A stretch of 64,000 nt of DNA from Streptomyces griseoluteus (GCA_000717735.1 JOBE01000001.1:1-64000), one strand, 5' to 3'. Shown: positions 41,732 to 49,886, numbered from the stretch's first letter. Translations and numbers: made by a program. The notes: generated by a model not told the origin, from the sequence alone.

Positions 41732-43024
41732 ATGAAGAACACGCAGCTCGACATGAAGCGCCTCGCCTCCATGGACTCCGTCCAGGCCAGCCGGCTGCTC
41801 CACCGGGTGCGCGAGGAGACCCTGGCGGGCCGTACGCCCCCGATCGCGCCCCGCCCGGTGATCGACGCCTCCTGGCAGCGGATGGCCCGGCTCGGGCTCG
41901 ACCCCGACCAGGGCACGAGCAGTGTGCTGCTCCAGCGGGACGAGCTGGAGGAGCGGCGCAGGAGCACGCTCCTCTCCGAGGTCATGCAGACGCTGATCCG
42001 CGGCCTCGCCGGCATCGCCGACACCTCGCTCCAGATCATGGTGGTCACCGACGAGCACGGCCGCGTGCTGTGGCGGCAGGGGAACGCGGCGGTGCTGCGG
42101 CAGGCGAACGGCATCTGCCTGGAGGAGGGCGCGGCCTGGTCCGAGCACACCACCGGCACCAACGCCGTCGGCACGGCCCTCGCCATGGACCGGGCGGTGC
42201 AGGTGCACTCGGCCGAGCACTACGTGCACACGCTCCACAACTGGACCTGCGCCGCCGCGCCCGTGCACGACCCGCGCGACCGTCGGCTGCTCGGCATCCT
42301 GGACGTGAGCGGCCCCGCGTCCACCTTCCATCCGGCGATGCTGGCCCTGGTGGACTCGGTGGCCCAGCTCGCCGAGGCCGAGATGCGGGAGCGGCACCGC
42401 AGCTCGATCGAGCGGCTGCGGGCGGTGGCCGCGCCGATCCTGTGCCGGGTGGGCGGCCGGGCCGTCGCGGTGGACACCCACGGCTGGACGGCGGCGGTGA
42501 CCGGGCTCGCGCCGGTGGACCGGATCCCGCTGCCGAAGTCCTTCAGGTCCGGCCGGCTGTGGCTGCCCTCGCTCGGCCCGTGTGCGGTGGAGCCGCTGCC
42601 GGGGGGCTGGCTGCTGCGGGTGGAGGAGGGGACGCCGGGCGAGGACCCGGGCGCGGCGGCGGCGAGCCGGGTGGTGCTCGACCTGAGCAGGCCGCGCCGC
42701 TGGACGGTGTCCGTGTCGGGGGCGGCGGGCAGCTGGCAGCTGGAGTTGAGCCCCCGGCACGCGGAGCTCCTCTACGTACTGGCGGTGCACCGGGATGGGC
42801 GGACGGCGGCGGAGCTGGCCGACGACGTGTTCGGGGACCGGACGCGCACGGTGACCGTACGGGCGGAGATGTCCCGGGTGCGCCGGAATCTGGCCGGGGT
42901 CCTGGCACACCGCCCGTACCGCTTCCGGGAGGAGGTCGCGGTGGAGGTCCTGCGGCCGGAGCGCGCGGCGGACCTGCTGCCGCACTCCCTGGCCCCGGCG
43001 GTCCGGGCGGAGGCGCGTCCGTGA
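41732..43024 (+). CDS. GAF-domain transcriptional regulator
   Basis: A 430-residue protein. Residues ~65-225 are a GAF sensor domain: LQIMVVTDEHGRVLWRQGNA, AAWSEHTTGTNAVGTALAMD, AEHYVHTLHNWTCAAAPVHD, RRLLGILDVSGPASTFHPAM. This resembles the sensor of AcoR/DhaR-type activators. The AAA+ sigma-54 module is absent, as expected in Streptomyces; instead the C-terminus resembles an OmpR-type winged helix (LELSPRHAELLYVLAVHRDG, RTAAELADDVFGDRTRTVTV, RAEMSRVRRNLAGVLAHRPY). ATG 41732 has GGGAGA upstream; ATG 41660 is possible but has no site. Target genes are not adjacent. Confidence 0.85.
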   Translation: MKNTQLDMKRLASMDSVQASRLLHRVREETLAGRTPPIAPRPVIDASWQRMARLGLDPDQGTSSVLLQRDELEERRRSTLLSEVMQTLIRGLAGIADTSLQIMVVTDEHGRVLWRQGNAAVLRQANGICLEEGAAWSEHTTGTNAVGTALAMDRAVQVHSAEHYVHTLHNWTCAAAPVHDPRDRRLLGILDVSGPASTFHPAMLALVDSVAQLAEAEMRERHRSSIERLRAVAAPILCRVGGRAVAVDTHGWTAAVTGLAPVDRIPLPKSFRSGRLWLPSLGPCAVEPLPGGWLLRVEEGTPGEDPGAAAASRVVLDLSRPRRWTVSVSGAAGSWQLELSPRHAELLYVLAVHRDGRTAAELADDVFGDRTRTVTVRAEMSRVRRNLAGVLAHRPYRFREEVAVEVLRPERAADLLPHSLAPAVRAEARP

Positions 43025-43114
43025 GCGAATCGCCGGGTGTCCGCATGTCGGACCGCTTGTCCGCCGATACCGAACAGGGTGGGACTCGGCCGCTCCGCAT
43101 GATGCGATGACCCT

Positions 43115-43684
43115 ATGAGCATCACTCTCACCACCTGGTCCCTCGAACAGACCTCGCCGTCCGACCTGCGCCCCGCCACCCCGCCGGAGGGCGACGACGT
43201 GGCCGTCCGGCGCGCCGAGGTGCCCTCGGCGGAGTTCAGCCGCTTCCTCTACACGGCCGTCGGCGGCGACATCCGCTGGAACGACCGCCTGTCGCTGACG
43301 TACAAGCAGTGGCGGGAGATCGTCGAGAAGCCGGGGGCCGAGATCTGGGTGGCGTACGACAAGGGGACACCGGCCGGGTACGTGGAGCTGGACCCGCAGG
43401 ACGACGGCGCGGTGGAGATCGTCTACTTCGGCCTGATCCCGGCCTTCCGGGGGCGCCGGATCGGCGGCCACCTCCTCTCGTACGGGGTGGCGCGGGCCTG
43501 GGACCTGGCCGAGCGGTGGCCGGAGCGGGAGACGACGAAGCGCGTCTGGCTGCACACCTGCTCCCTCGACGGACCGCACGCGATGGCCAACTACGAGCGG
43601 CGCGGCTTCCGGCTGTTCGACACCAAGGTCGAGGAGGTCGAGGAGAGCGAGACGCCCGGCCCGTGGCCCGGCGCCCACGCCTGA
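43115..43684 (+). CDS. GNAT-family N-acetyltransferase
   Basis: A 189-residue acetyltransferase. The acetyl-CoA loop is RGRRIGGHLLS, preceded by the strand VEIVYFGLIPAFRG; the C-terminal motif is HTCSLDGPHAMANYERRGFR then LFDTKVE. WVAYDKGTPAGYVELDPQDD is the central GNAT hairpin. Substrate unknown. ATG 43115. A perfect palindromic terminator follows 24 bp after the stop. Confidence 0.9.
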   Translation: MSITLTTWSLEQTSPSDLRPATPPEGDDVAVRRAEVPSAEFSRFLYTAVGGDIRWNDRLSLTYKQWREIVEKPGAEIWVAYDKGTPAGYVELDPQDDGAVEIVYFGLIPAFRGRRIGGHLLSYGVARAWDLAERWPERETTKRVWLHTCSLDGPHAMANYERRGFRLFDTKVEEVEESETPGPWPGAHA

Positions 43685-43708
43685 GCCGGTCGCTTCCGGC
43701 ATCCCGGC

Positions 43709-43738
43709 CGAAAGGGGCCCTGATCAGGGCCCCTTTCG
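43709..43738 (+). terminator. intrinsic terminator after the GNAT gene
   Basis: A 30-bp perfect palindrome, with half-site CGAAAGGGGCCCTGA at 43709-43723 and its complement at 43724-43738. It ends CCCTTTCG. It separates the GNAT gene from the sulfur operon. Confidence 0.9.
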
Positions 43739-43779
43739 CGTGACCCAGACCACACTATCTCACCTGACGAGACGACTTT

Positions 43780-43812
43780 GTCCAAATTCTGGACGATGCT
43801 GGACTGGGTCCA
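43780..43812. promoter_or_regulatory. paired TGGAC/GTCCA repeats upstream of the sulfur operon
   Basis: GTCCA-AATTC-TGGAC (43780-43794) and TGGAC-TGG-GTCCA (43800-43812) lie in tandem 24 bp before the leader-peptide start. Two overlapping dyads with the same pentamer suggest operator sites for a regulator of sulfur assimilation. Confidence 0.5.
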
Positions 43813-43835
43813 AAGTCCCGTGACACGCTTCCGTC

Positions 43836-43919
43836 ATGTCTGGAACTGGAATTGCCTTGGTGAGTCGGCGGCACGTCGACCTCGGCCGCATGTCCAGCGC
43901 CATCTGTCCGGCGCGCTGA
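43836..43919 (+). CDS. cysteine-containing leader peptide of the sulfur-assimilation operon
   Basis: A 27-residue ORF starting at ATG 43836, with SRRHVDLGRMSSAICPAR at the C-terminal end and TGA at 43917-43919. The RRHVDL..R..SA.C pattern is that of the actinomycete 'putative leader peptide' group found before sulfur and cysteine genes. A ribosome stalling at the single Cys near the end when cysteine is short would be a means of attenuation. It is 136 bp before the sulfite reductase start. No obvious Shine-Dalgarno precedes it, so it may be translated from a leaderless or short-leader mRNA. Confidence 0.8.
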   Translation: MSGTGIALVSRRHVDLGRMSSAICPAR

Positions 43920-44055
43920 GAGAACCAGCACCGCCGCGATCTCCTCACAGCCCGACTCTGCCCCACCCTGCTGCGCACTGACGCGCCACCCTCTGACCTG
44001 AGCGCCAGTGTGCAGGTCAGAGCCGCCCTCTCGCAGTCCCGAAGGACAAGACGCC

Positions 44056-45753
44056 ATGGCCGCCACCCCGGAAAACCCCACTCCCGCCGCCGCCCGCCGC
44101 AAGGCCGGGCGCCACCGTGGCGAGGGTCAGTGGGCCGTGGGGCACTTCACCCCCCTGAACGGCAATGAGCAGTTCAAGAAGGACGACGACGGTCTCAACG
44201 TACGGACACGTATTGAGACGGTCTACTCGAAGCGCGGCTTCGACTCCATCGACCCCAACGACCTGCGCGGCCGGATGCGCTGGTGGGGCCTCTACACCCA
44301 GCGCAAGCAGGGTCTGGACGGCACGAAGACGGGCGTCCTGGAGCCGGAGGAGCTGGACGACGAGTACTTCATGCTCCGCGTCCGCATCGACGGCGGCCGG
44401 CTGACCACCGAGCAGCTCCGGGTCATCGGCGAGATCTCGGAGGAGTTCGCCCGCGGCACGGCGGACATCACCGACCGGCAGAACGTCCAGTACCACTGGA
44501 TCCGCATCGAGGACGTCCCCGAGATCTGGAACCGCCTGGAGGCGGTCGGCCTGTCCACCACGGAGGCCTGCGGCGACACCCCGCGCGTCATCCTGGGCTC
44601 CCCCGTGGCCGGCATCGCCGAGGACGAGATCATCGACGGCACGCCCGCCATCGACGAGATCTACCGGCGGATCGTCGGCAACAAGGACTTCTCCAACCTG
44701 CCCCGCAAGTTCAAGTCCGCGGTCTCCGGCTCGCCGCAGCTCGACGTGGCGCACGAGATCAACGACATCGCCTTCGTCGGCGTGCACCACCCGGAGCACG
44801 GCCCCGGCTTCGACGTCTGGGTCGGCGGCGGCCTCTCCACCAACCCCAAGCTCGGCGTCCGCCTCGGCACCTGGGTCTCGCTCGACGAGGTCCCGGACGT
44901 CTACGAGGGCGTCATCTCGATCTTCCGCGACTACGGCTACCGCCGCCTGCGCAACCGCGCCCGGCTGAAGTTCCTCGTCGCCGACTGGGGCCCGGAGAAG
45001 TTCCGCCAGGTCCTTCAGGACGAGTACCTCAAGCGCGAACTGACCGACGGCCCCGCCCCCGAGCAGCCCGCCGGCCAGTGGCGCGACCACATGGGCGTGC
45101 ACCGTCAGAAGGACGGCCGCTTCTACATCGGCTTCGCCCCGCGCGTGGGCCGGGTCGACGGCGCCACCCTCACCAAGATCGCGGGCCTGGCCGAGCAGCA
45201 CGGCTCCGGCCGGCTGCGCACCACCGCGGACCAGAAGCTGATCCTCCTCGACGTCGAGGAGGGACAGGTCGACTCGGCGGTCGCCGCCCTGGAGGCGCTC
45301 GACCTGCGGGTGAACCCGACCCCGTTCCGGCGCGGCACGATGGCCTGCACCGGCATCGAGTTCTGCAAGCTCGCGATCGTCGAGACCAAGGCGCGGGGCG
45401 CCTCGCTGATCGACGAACTGGAGCGCCGGATCCCGGAGTTCGACGAGCCGCTGACGATCAACATCAACGGCTGCCCGAACGCCTGCGCCCGCATCCAGGT
45501 CGCGGACATCGGCCTCAAGGGCCAGCTGGTCCTGGACGACGACGGCAACCGCGTCGAGGGCTACCAGGTGCACCTGGGCGGCGCCCTCGGCCTGGAGGCC
45601 GGCTTCGGCCGCAAGGTCCGCGGCCTCAAGGTCACCGCGACCGAGCTCCCGGACTACGTCGAGCGGGTCCTCAAGCGCTTCCAGGCGGAGCGCGAGACCG
45701 GCGAGCGCTTCGCCACCTGGGCGTCGCGTGCCTCCGAGGAGGCGCTGTCGTGA
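44056..45753 (+). CDS. nirA: ferredoxin-dependent sulfite reductase
   Basis: A 565-residue siroheme/[4Fe-4S] enzyme of the NirA family. Cys431 and Cys437 (ACTGIEFC) with Cys473 and Cys477 (NGCPNAC) bind the cluster-siroheme unit; TEACGDTPRVILGSP and GRMRWWGLYTQRKQG are siroheme-pocket landmarks. It reduces sulfite to sulfide with six electrons from ferredoxin. The operon of cysH, cysC, cysD and cysN downstream makes sulfite rather than nitrite the substrate. ATG 44056. Its stop overlaps a 31-codon ORF (GTGA). Confidence 0.94.
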   Translation: MAATPENPTPAAARRKAGRHRGEGQWAVGHFTPLNGNEQFKKDDDGLNVRTRIETVYSKRGFDSIDPNDLRGRMRWWGLYTQRKQGLDGTKTGVLEPEELDDEYFMLRVRIDGGRLTTEQLRVIGEISEEFARGTADITDRQNVQYHWIRIEDVPEIWNRLEAVGLSTTEACGDTPRVILGSPVAGIAEDEIIDGTPAIDEIYRRIVGNKDFSNLPRKFKSAVSGSPQLDVAHEINDIAFVGVHHPEHGPGFDVWVGGGLSTNPKLGVRLGTWVSLDEVPDVYEGVISIFRDYGYRRLRNRARLKFLVADWGPEKFRQVLQDEYLKRELTDGPAPEQPAGQWRDHMGVHRQKDGRFYIGFAPRVGRVDGATLTKIAGLAEQHGSGRLRTTADQKLILLDVEEGQVDSAVAALEALDLRVNPTPFRRGTMACTGIEFCKLAIVETKARGASLIDELERRIPEFDEPLTININGCPNACARIQVADIGLKGQLVLDDDGNRVEGYQVHLGGALGLEAGFGRKVRGLKVTATELPDYVERVLKRFQAERETGERFATWASRASEEALS

Positions 45754-45826
45754 CCGACGCACGCGCGGCCACCGGGCCCCAGCCGACGACGACGGCCGCA
45801 CCTCTGCGCCGCGCGGGCGGAGAAGC
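45750..45826 (+). repeat. 77-bp cassette, copy 1
   Basis: 71 of 77 bases are identical to 47321-47397. Both copies begin at a GTGA overlap with the preceding gene's stop and end just before the ribosome site of the following gene. The last 30 bases are identical in both. Confidence 0.95.
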
Positions 45827-45845
45827 GATCAAGGAGGCACCGTGA
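45750..45845 (+). CDS. 31-aa coupling ORF between sulfite reductase and Zn-ribbon genes
   Basis: GTG 45750 overlaps the sulfite-reductase stop (GTGA) and its own TGA (45843-45845) overlaps the Zn-ribbon GTG start in the same way. The 31-residue product contains GPQPTTTAAPLRRAGGEA. A near-identical 77-bp copy of its DNA is found at 47321 after cysC. Its tail carries the AAGGAGG ribosome site of the next gene. It may serve only to keep ribosomes moving between genes, or it may act in attenuation. Confidence 0.55.
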   Translation: MTDARAATGPQPTTTAAPLRRAGGEAIKEAP

Positions 45846-46021
45846 GCGAGCGCGCCGCACCGTTCCACTGCCCCTACTGCGGCGACGAGGACCTGCGTCC
45901 GAACGAGCAGGGCCACGGCGCCTGGGAATGCGCCGCGTGCAGCCGAGCCTTCCAGTTGAAGTTCCTGGGGCTGCTCGCCCCGGGCACTTCGAGCAACAAC
46001 GCTGGAGGGAAAGAGATATGA
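45842..46021 (+). CDS. small Zn-ribbon protein of the sulfur operon
   Basis: A 59-residue protein. Cys10, 13, 30 and 33 (HCPYCGDE ... WECAACSRAF) form a zinc ribbon, followed by a short tail. GTG 45842 has AAGGAGG 4-5 nt upstream. It overlaps the ORF before it (GTGA) and cysH after it (ATGA). Its constant place between sulfite reductase and cysH suggests an accessory role in sulfate reduction, for example in electron transfer or complex formation, but no function is established here. Confidence 0.85.
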   Translation: MSERAAPFHCPYCGDEDLRPNEQGHGAWECAACSRAFQLKFLGLLAPGTSSNNAGGKEI

Positions 46022-46734
46022 CGGTCACTCAGGCGAACGAGGACGCGACCGCGGCCGACCTCAAGGCACTCGCCGAACAGGCCGGCCGCGAGCTGGAGGA
46101 CGCCTCCCCCCTGGAGATCCTCCGGTGGGCGGTCGACACCTTCGGCGACACCTTCTGCGTCACCTCCTCCATGGAGGACGCGGTCGTCGCCCACCTCGCC
46201 TCCCGGGTCCGCCCCGGCGTGGACGTCGTCTTCCTCGACACCGGCTACCACTTCGAGGAGACCATCGGCACCCGTGACGCCGTGGACGCCGTCATGGACG
46301 TCAACGTCATCACCCTGACCCCGCGTCAGACGGTGGCCGAGCAGGACGCCGAGTACGGCCCGAAGCTGCACGACCGCGACCCCGACCTGTGCTGCGCGCT
46401 GCGCAAGGTCAAGCCGCTCGAAGAGGGCCTGACCCGGTACAGCGCGTGGGCGACGGGGCTGCGCCGCGACGAGTCCCCGACCCGGGCGAACACCCCGGTC
46501 GTCGGCTGGGACGAGAAGCGGCGCAAGGTCAAGGTCTCCCCCATCGCCCGCTGGACGCAGGACGACGTCGACGCGTACGTCACCGAGCACGGTGTCCTCA
46601 CCAACCCGCTCCTCATGGACGGGTACGCCTCCGTCGGCTGTGCCCCCTGCACCCGCCGCGTCCTGGAGGGCGAGGACGCCCGCGCCGGACGCTGGGCGGG
46701 CCGTGCCAAGACCGAATGCGGGCTGCACGGCTGA
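46018..46734 (+). CDS. cysH: adenylylsulfate (APS/PAPS) reductase
   Basis: A 238-residue protein. The C-terminal ECGLH (Cys234) is the catalytic thiol, and CC at 125-126 with C208-x2-C211 form the [4Fe-4S] site found in APS reductases. SSMEDAVVAH is the PP-loop region and FLDTGYHFEET follows. The iron-sulfur cysteines mean APS is the likely main substrate, reduced to sulfite and AMP using thioredoxin. ATG 46018 overlaps the Zn-ribbon stop; the end overlaps a possible cysC start (TGATG). Confidence 0.94.
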   Translation: MTVTQANEDATAADLKALAEQAGRELEDASPLEILRWAVDTFGDTFCVTSSMEDAVVAHLASRVRPGVDVVFLDTGYHFEETIGTRDAVDAVMDVNVITLTPRQTVAEQDAEYGPKLHDRDPDLCCALRKVKPLEEGLTRYSAWATGLRRDESPTRANTPVVGWDEKRRKVKVSPIARWTQDDVDAYVTEHGVLTNPLLMDGYASVGCAPCTRRVLEGEDARAGRWAGRAKTECGLHG

Positions 46735-46790
46735 TGACCACCACCCCTCAGACCTCCCCCGAGACCTCCCACACCTCCCAGGAGACCCAC

Positions 46791-47324
46791 GTGACCGGTG
46801 CCACCATCTGGCTCACCGGCCTGCCGAGCGCCGGCAAGACCACCATCGCGTACGAGCTGGCCGGCCGCCTCCGCGATGAGGGCCACCGCGTCGAGGTCCT
46901 CGACGGCGACGAGATCCGCGAGTTCCTGTCGGCGGGCCTCGGCTTCAGCCGCGAGGACCGGCACACCAACGTGCAGCGCATCGGCTTCGTCGCCGAACTC
47001 CTCGCCTCGCAGGGCGTGCAGGTCCTGGTCCCGGTCATCGCCCCGTACGCCGACAGCCGCGAGGCGGTCCGCAAGCGCCACCAGGCCGAGGGCACCGCCT
47101 TCGTCGAGGTGCACGTGGCCACCCCCGTCGAGGTCTGCTCCGTCCGTGACGTGAAGGGCCTGTACGCCAAGCAGGCCGCGGGCGAGATCAGCGGCCTGAC
47201 CGGGGTCGACGACCCGTACGAGGCTCCCGAGACGCCCGATCTGCGGATCGAGTCCCAGAACCAGACCGTGCAGGAGTCCGCGGCGCAGCTCCACGCACTG
47301 CTCACCGAGAGGGGTCTCTTGTGA
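46791..47324 (+). CDS. cysC: adenylylsulfate kinase
   Basis: A 177-residue kinase from GTG 46791. The P-loop is GLPSAGKTT (residues 10-18); LDGDEIREFLSAGLGFSRED, RHTNVQRIGFVAELL and KGLYAKQAAGEISGLTGVDD are APS-kinase landmarks. It makes PAPS from APS and ATP. GTG 46791 is chosen because AGGAG precedes it at a good distance; ATG 46734, overlapping the cysH stop, would add 19 Thr/Ser-rich residues and is an alternative. Its stop overlaps copy 2 of the 77-bp cassette. With an APS-type CysH, PAPS would serve sulfotransferases or storage. Confidence 0.92.
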   Translation: MTGATIWLTGLPSAGKTTIAYELAGRLRDEGHRVEVLDGDEIREFLSAGLGFSREDRHTNVQRIGFVAELLASQGVQVLVPVIAPYADSREAVRKRHQAEGTAFVEVHVATPVEVCSVRDVKGLYAKQAAGEISGLTGVDDPYEAPETPDLRIESQNQTVQESAAQLHALLTERGLL

Positions 47325-47397
47325 GCGACGCACACGCGGCCGCCGGGCCGCAGCCGACGACGAAAGCCGCACCTCTGCGCCGCGCGGGCGGAGAAGC
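47321..47397 (+). repeat. 77-bp cassette, copy 2
   Basis: 71 of 77 bases match 45750-45826. It starts in the GTGA overlap with the cysC stop. Unlike copy 1 it has no stop codon before the next gene: the frame runs into cysD, so it could extend CysD by 31 residues (containing GPQPTTKAAPLRRAGGEA) or serve as leader before the internal GTG. Confidence 0.95.
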
Positions 47398-47413
47398 TCA
47401 CGAAAGGGGCACC

Positions 47414-48349
47414 GTGACCACCGTCGCTCATCTCCACGACGCCACCGACAGCCCGTTCGCGCTGTCGCACCTGGACTCCCTGGAGTCCGAGGCCGTCCAC
47501 ATCTTCCGTGAGGTGGCGGGCGAGTTCGAGCGGCCGGTGATCCTCTTCTCCGGCGGCAAGGACTCGATCGTCATGCTGCACCTGGCGCTGAAGGCCTTCG
47601 CCCCCGCGCCGGTCCCCTTCACGCTGCTGCACGTCGACACCGGGCACAACTTCCCCGAGGTCCTCGAGTACCGCGACCGCGTCGTCGCCCGGCACGGGCT
47701 GCGGCTGCACGTCGCCTCCGTGCAGGACTACATCGACGCGGGCAAGCTCCGCGAGCGCCCGGACGGCACCCGCAACCCGCTGCAGACGGTCCCGCTGACG
47801 GAGGCGATCCAGCAGCACCGCTTCGACGCCGTCTTCGGCGGTGGTCGGCGCGACGAGGAGAAGGCGCGCGCCAAGGAGCGGGTGTTCAGCCTCCGTGACG
47901 AGTTCTCGCAGTGGGACCCGCGACGCCAGCGCCCCGAGCTGTGGCAGCTCTACAACGGCCGGCACGCCCCCGGCGAGCACGTGCGTGTCTTCCCGCTGTC
48001 GAACTGGACCGAGCTCGACGTCTGGCAGTACATCCAGCGCGAGAAGATCGAACTCCCCGACATCTACTTCGCCCATGAGCGCGAGGTGTTCGCCCGCAGC
48101 GGCATGTGGCTGACGGCGGGCGAGTGGGGCGGCCCGAAGGACACCGAGACGGTCGAGACGCGGCTCATCCGCTACCGCACCGTCGGTGACATGTCCTGCA
48201 CCGGCGCCGTCGACTCCGACGCCACCACGCTCGACGCCGTCATCGCCGAGATCGCCGCCTCCCGGCTCACCGAGCGGGGCGCGACCCGCGCCGACGACAA
48301 GATGTCCGAGGCCGCGATGGAAGACCGCAAGCGCGAAGGGTACTTCTAA
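47414..48349 (+). CDS. cysD: sulfate adenylyltransferase subunit 2
   Basis: A 311-residue PP-loop ATP pyrophosphatase. SGGKDSIVMLHLALKAF is the PP-loop; LLHVDTGHNFPEVLEYRD, VFGGGRRDEEKARAKERVFS and FPLSNWTELDVWQYI are CysD signatures. With CysN it makes APS from sulfate and ATP. GTG 47414 (VTTVAHLHD) has GAAAGGGG upstream and gives the normal length; a start at 47321 would add the cassette-encoded tail. Its stop overlaps the cysN start (TAATG). Confidence 0.94.
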   Translation: MTTVAHLHDATDSPFALSHLDSLESEAVHIFREVAGEFERPVILFSGGKDSIVMLHLALKAFAPAPVPFTLLHVDTGHNFPEVLEYRDRVVARHGLRLHVASVQDYIDAGKLRERPDGTRNPLQTVPLTEAIQQHRFDAVFGGGRRDEEKARAKERVFSLRDEFSQWDPRRQRPELWQLYNGRHAPGEHVRVFPLSNWTELDVWQYIQREKIELPDIYFAHEREVFARSGMWLTAGEWGGPKDTETVETRLIRYRTVGDMSCTGAVDSDATTLDAVIAEIAASRLTERGATRADDKMSEAAMEDRKREGYF

Positions 48350-49692
48350 TGAGCACGACCACCGAGCAGCTGACCGAGCAGCTGGCGGCCACCACCCTGC
48401 TGCGCTTCGCCACCGCCGGCTCCGTCGACGACGGCAAGTCCACCCTGGTGGGACGCCTCCTCCACGACTCCAAGTCGGTCCTCGCCGACCAGCTGGAGGC
48501 CGTCGAGGCCGCGTCCATCAAGCGCGGCCAGGAGGCGCCCGACCTCGCGCTCCTCACCGACGGTCTGCGCGCCGAACGCGAGCAGGGCATCACCATCGAC
48601 GTGGCGTACCGCTACTTCGCGACGCCCCGCCGCCGGTTCATCCTGGCCGACACCCCGGGGCACGTGCAGTACACCCGGAACATGGTCACCGGCGCCTCCA
48701 CCGCCGAGCTGGCCGTGGTCCTCGTCGACGCCCGCAACGGCGTCGTCGAGCAGACCCGCCGGCACGCCGCCGTCGCCGCCCTCCTCCGCGTCCCACATGT
48801 GGTCCTGGCCGTGAACAAGATGGACCTCGTCGAGTACGCCGAGCCCGTCTTCGCCGCCATCGCCGAGGAGTTCACGACGTACGCCTCCGAGCTCGGCGTC
48901 CCGGAGATCACCGCGATCCCGATCTCGGCGCTCGCCGGCGACAACGTCGTGGAGCCCTCCGCGAACATGGACTGGTACGGCGGCCCCACGGTCCTCGAGC
49001 ACCTGGAGACCGTGCCGGTCAGCCACGACCTGACGAGCTGCCACGCGCGCTTCCCCGTGCAGTACGTGATCCGCCCCCAGACCGCCGAACACCCCGACTA
49101 CCGGGGCTACGCCGGTCAGATCGCGGCCGGTGCCTTCCGCGTCGGCGAGGAGATCACCGTCCTGCCGTCGGGGAAGACGTCCACGATCACCGGGATCGAC
49201 GCGCTCGGCGAGTCCGTGGACATCGCGTGGGCCCCGCAGTCGGTCACGATCCGGCTCGCCGACGACATCGACATCTCTCGCGGCGACCTGCTCGCCCCGA
49301 GCGGTGACGCCCCGGCGACCACGCAGGACATCGAGGCGACCGTCTGCCACGTGGCGGACCAGGCGCTCGCCGTCGGCCAGCGGGTGCTGCTCAAGCACAC
49401 CACCCGCACGGTCAAGGCGATCGTCAAGGAGATCCCCTCGCGGCTGACCCTCGACGACCTCTCGCAGCACCCGAACCCGGGTCAGCTGGTCGCCAACGAC
49501 ATCGGCCGGGTCGTGGTGCGCACGGCGGAGCCGCTCGCGCTCGACGCGTACGCGGACTCGCGCCGTACCGGTTCGTTCCTGCTGATCGACCCGGCGGACG
49601 GCACCACGCTCGCGGCGGGCATGGCGGGCGAGTCGTTCGCCACCACCAAGACCGTCACGGTCGTCGAGGACGAAGAAGGGTGGGACTTCTGA
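48349..49692 (+). CDS. cysN: sulfate adenylyltransferase subunit 1 (GTPase)
   Basis: A 447-residue translation-factor-like GTPase: G1 AGSVDDGKSTLVGRLL, G3 ADTPGHVQYTRNM, G4 NKMDLVEYA. Two beta-barrel domains follow. GTP hydrolysis drives APS formation by CysD. It is not fused to APS kinase, which is encoded separately upstream. ATG 48349 overlaps the cysD stop. Confidence 0.95.
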   Translation: MSTTTEQLTEQLAATTLLRFATAGSVDDGKSTLVGRLLHDSKSVLADQLEAVEAASIKRGQEAPDLALLTDGLRAEREQGITIDVAYRYFATPRRRFILADTPGHVQYTRNMVTGASTAELAVVLVDARNGVVEQTRRHAAVAALLRVPHVVLAVNKMDLVEYAEPVFAAIAEEFTTYASELGVPEITAIPISALAGDNVVEPSANMDWYGGPTVLEHLETVPVSHDLTSCHARFPVQYVIRPQTAEHPDYRGYAGQIAAGAFRVGEEITVLPSGKTSTITGIDALGESVDIAWAPQSVTIRLADDIDISRGDLLAPSGDAPATTQDIEATVCHVADQALAVGQRVLLKHTTRTVKAIVKEIPSRLTLDDLSQHPNPGQLVANDIGRVVVRTAEPLALDAYADSRRTGSFLLIDPADGTTLAAGMAGESFATTKTVTVVEDEEGWDF

Positions 49693-49793
49693 TGACGAAG
49701 GACATGTACGCCACCTTCGCGAAGGAGGGCGGCCGGGTGGGCTCCGGCGCCCTCGGCGCGGGCCGCGGAGGTGTCGCGCGATGTGCGTGGTGA
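49692..49793 (+). CDS. possible 33-aa ORF after cysN
   Basis: ATG 49692 overlaps the cysN stop (TGATG) and the frame ends at TGA 49791-49793. The product starts MTKDMYATFAKEGG and ends GVARCAW. It follows the small-ORF habit of this operon, but its Gly/Arg composition is also what random high-GC sequence gives. Confidence 0.3.
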   Translation: MTKDMYATFAKEGGRVGSGALGAGRGGVARCAW

Positions 49794-49867
49794 CCTCGAC
49801 GCGCCGCATGCGCGGCGCGACCCCGCTCCACCCCGAACGACATAGACGCAGACTTCGAAAACGCTGA
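49781..49867 (+). CDS. possible second leader peptide, before the ABC transporter
   Basis: ATG 49781 has GGAGGTG (49767-49773) 7 nt upstream. The 28-residue frame starts MCVVTSTRRMRG and ends RRRLRKR, with TGA at 49865-49867, 19 bp before the binding-protein gene. A Cys at position 2 and many Arg codons recall attenuator peptides, but it lacks the RRHVDL core seen at 43836. Confidence 0.35.
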   Translation: MCVVTSTRRMRGATPLHPERHRRRLRKR

Positions 49868-49886
49868 ATCGAGGGGAAAACCTCCC

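Noticed and set aside
47321..47413. Upstream start of CysD adding 31 residues
   Set aside because: The added part is the 77-bp cassette, not CysD homology; the internal GTG at 47414 has its own ribosome site. Kept as an alternative only.
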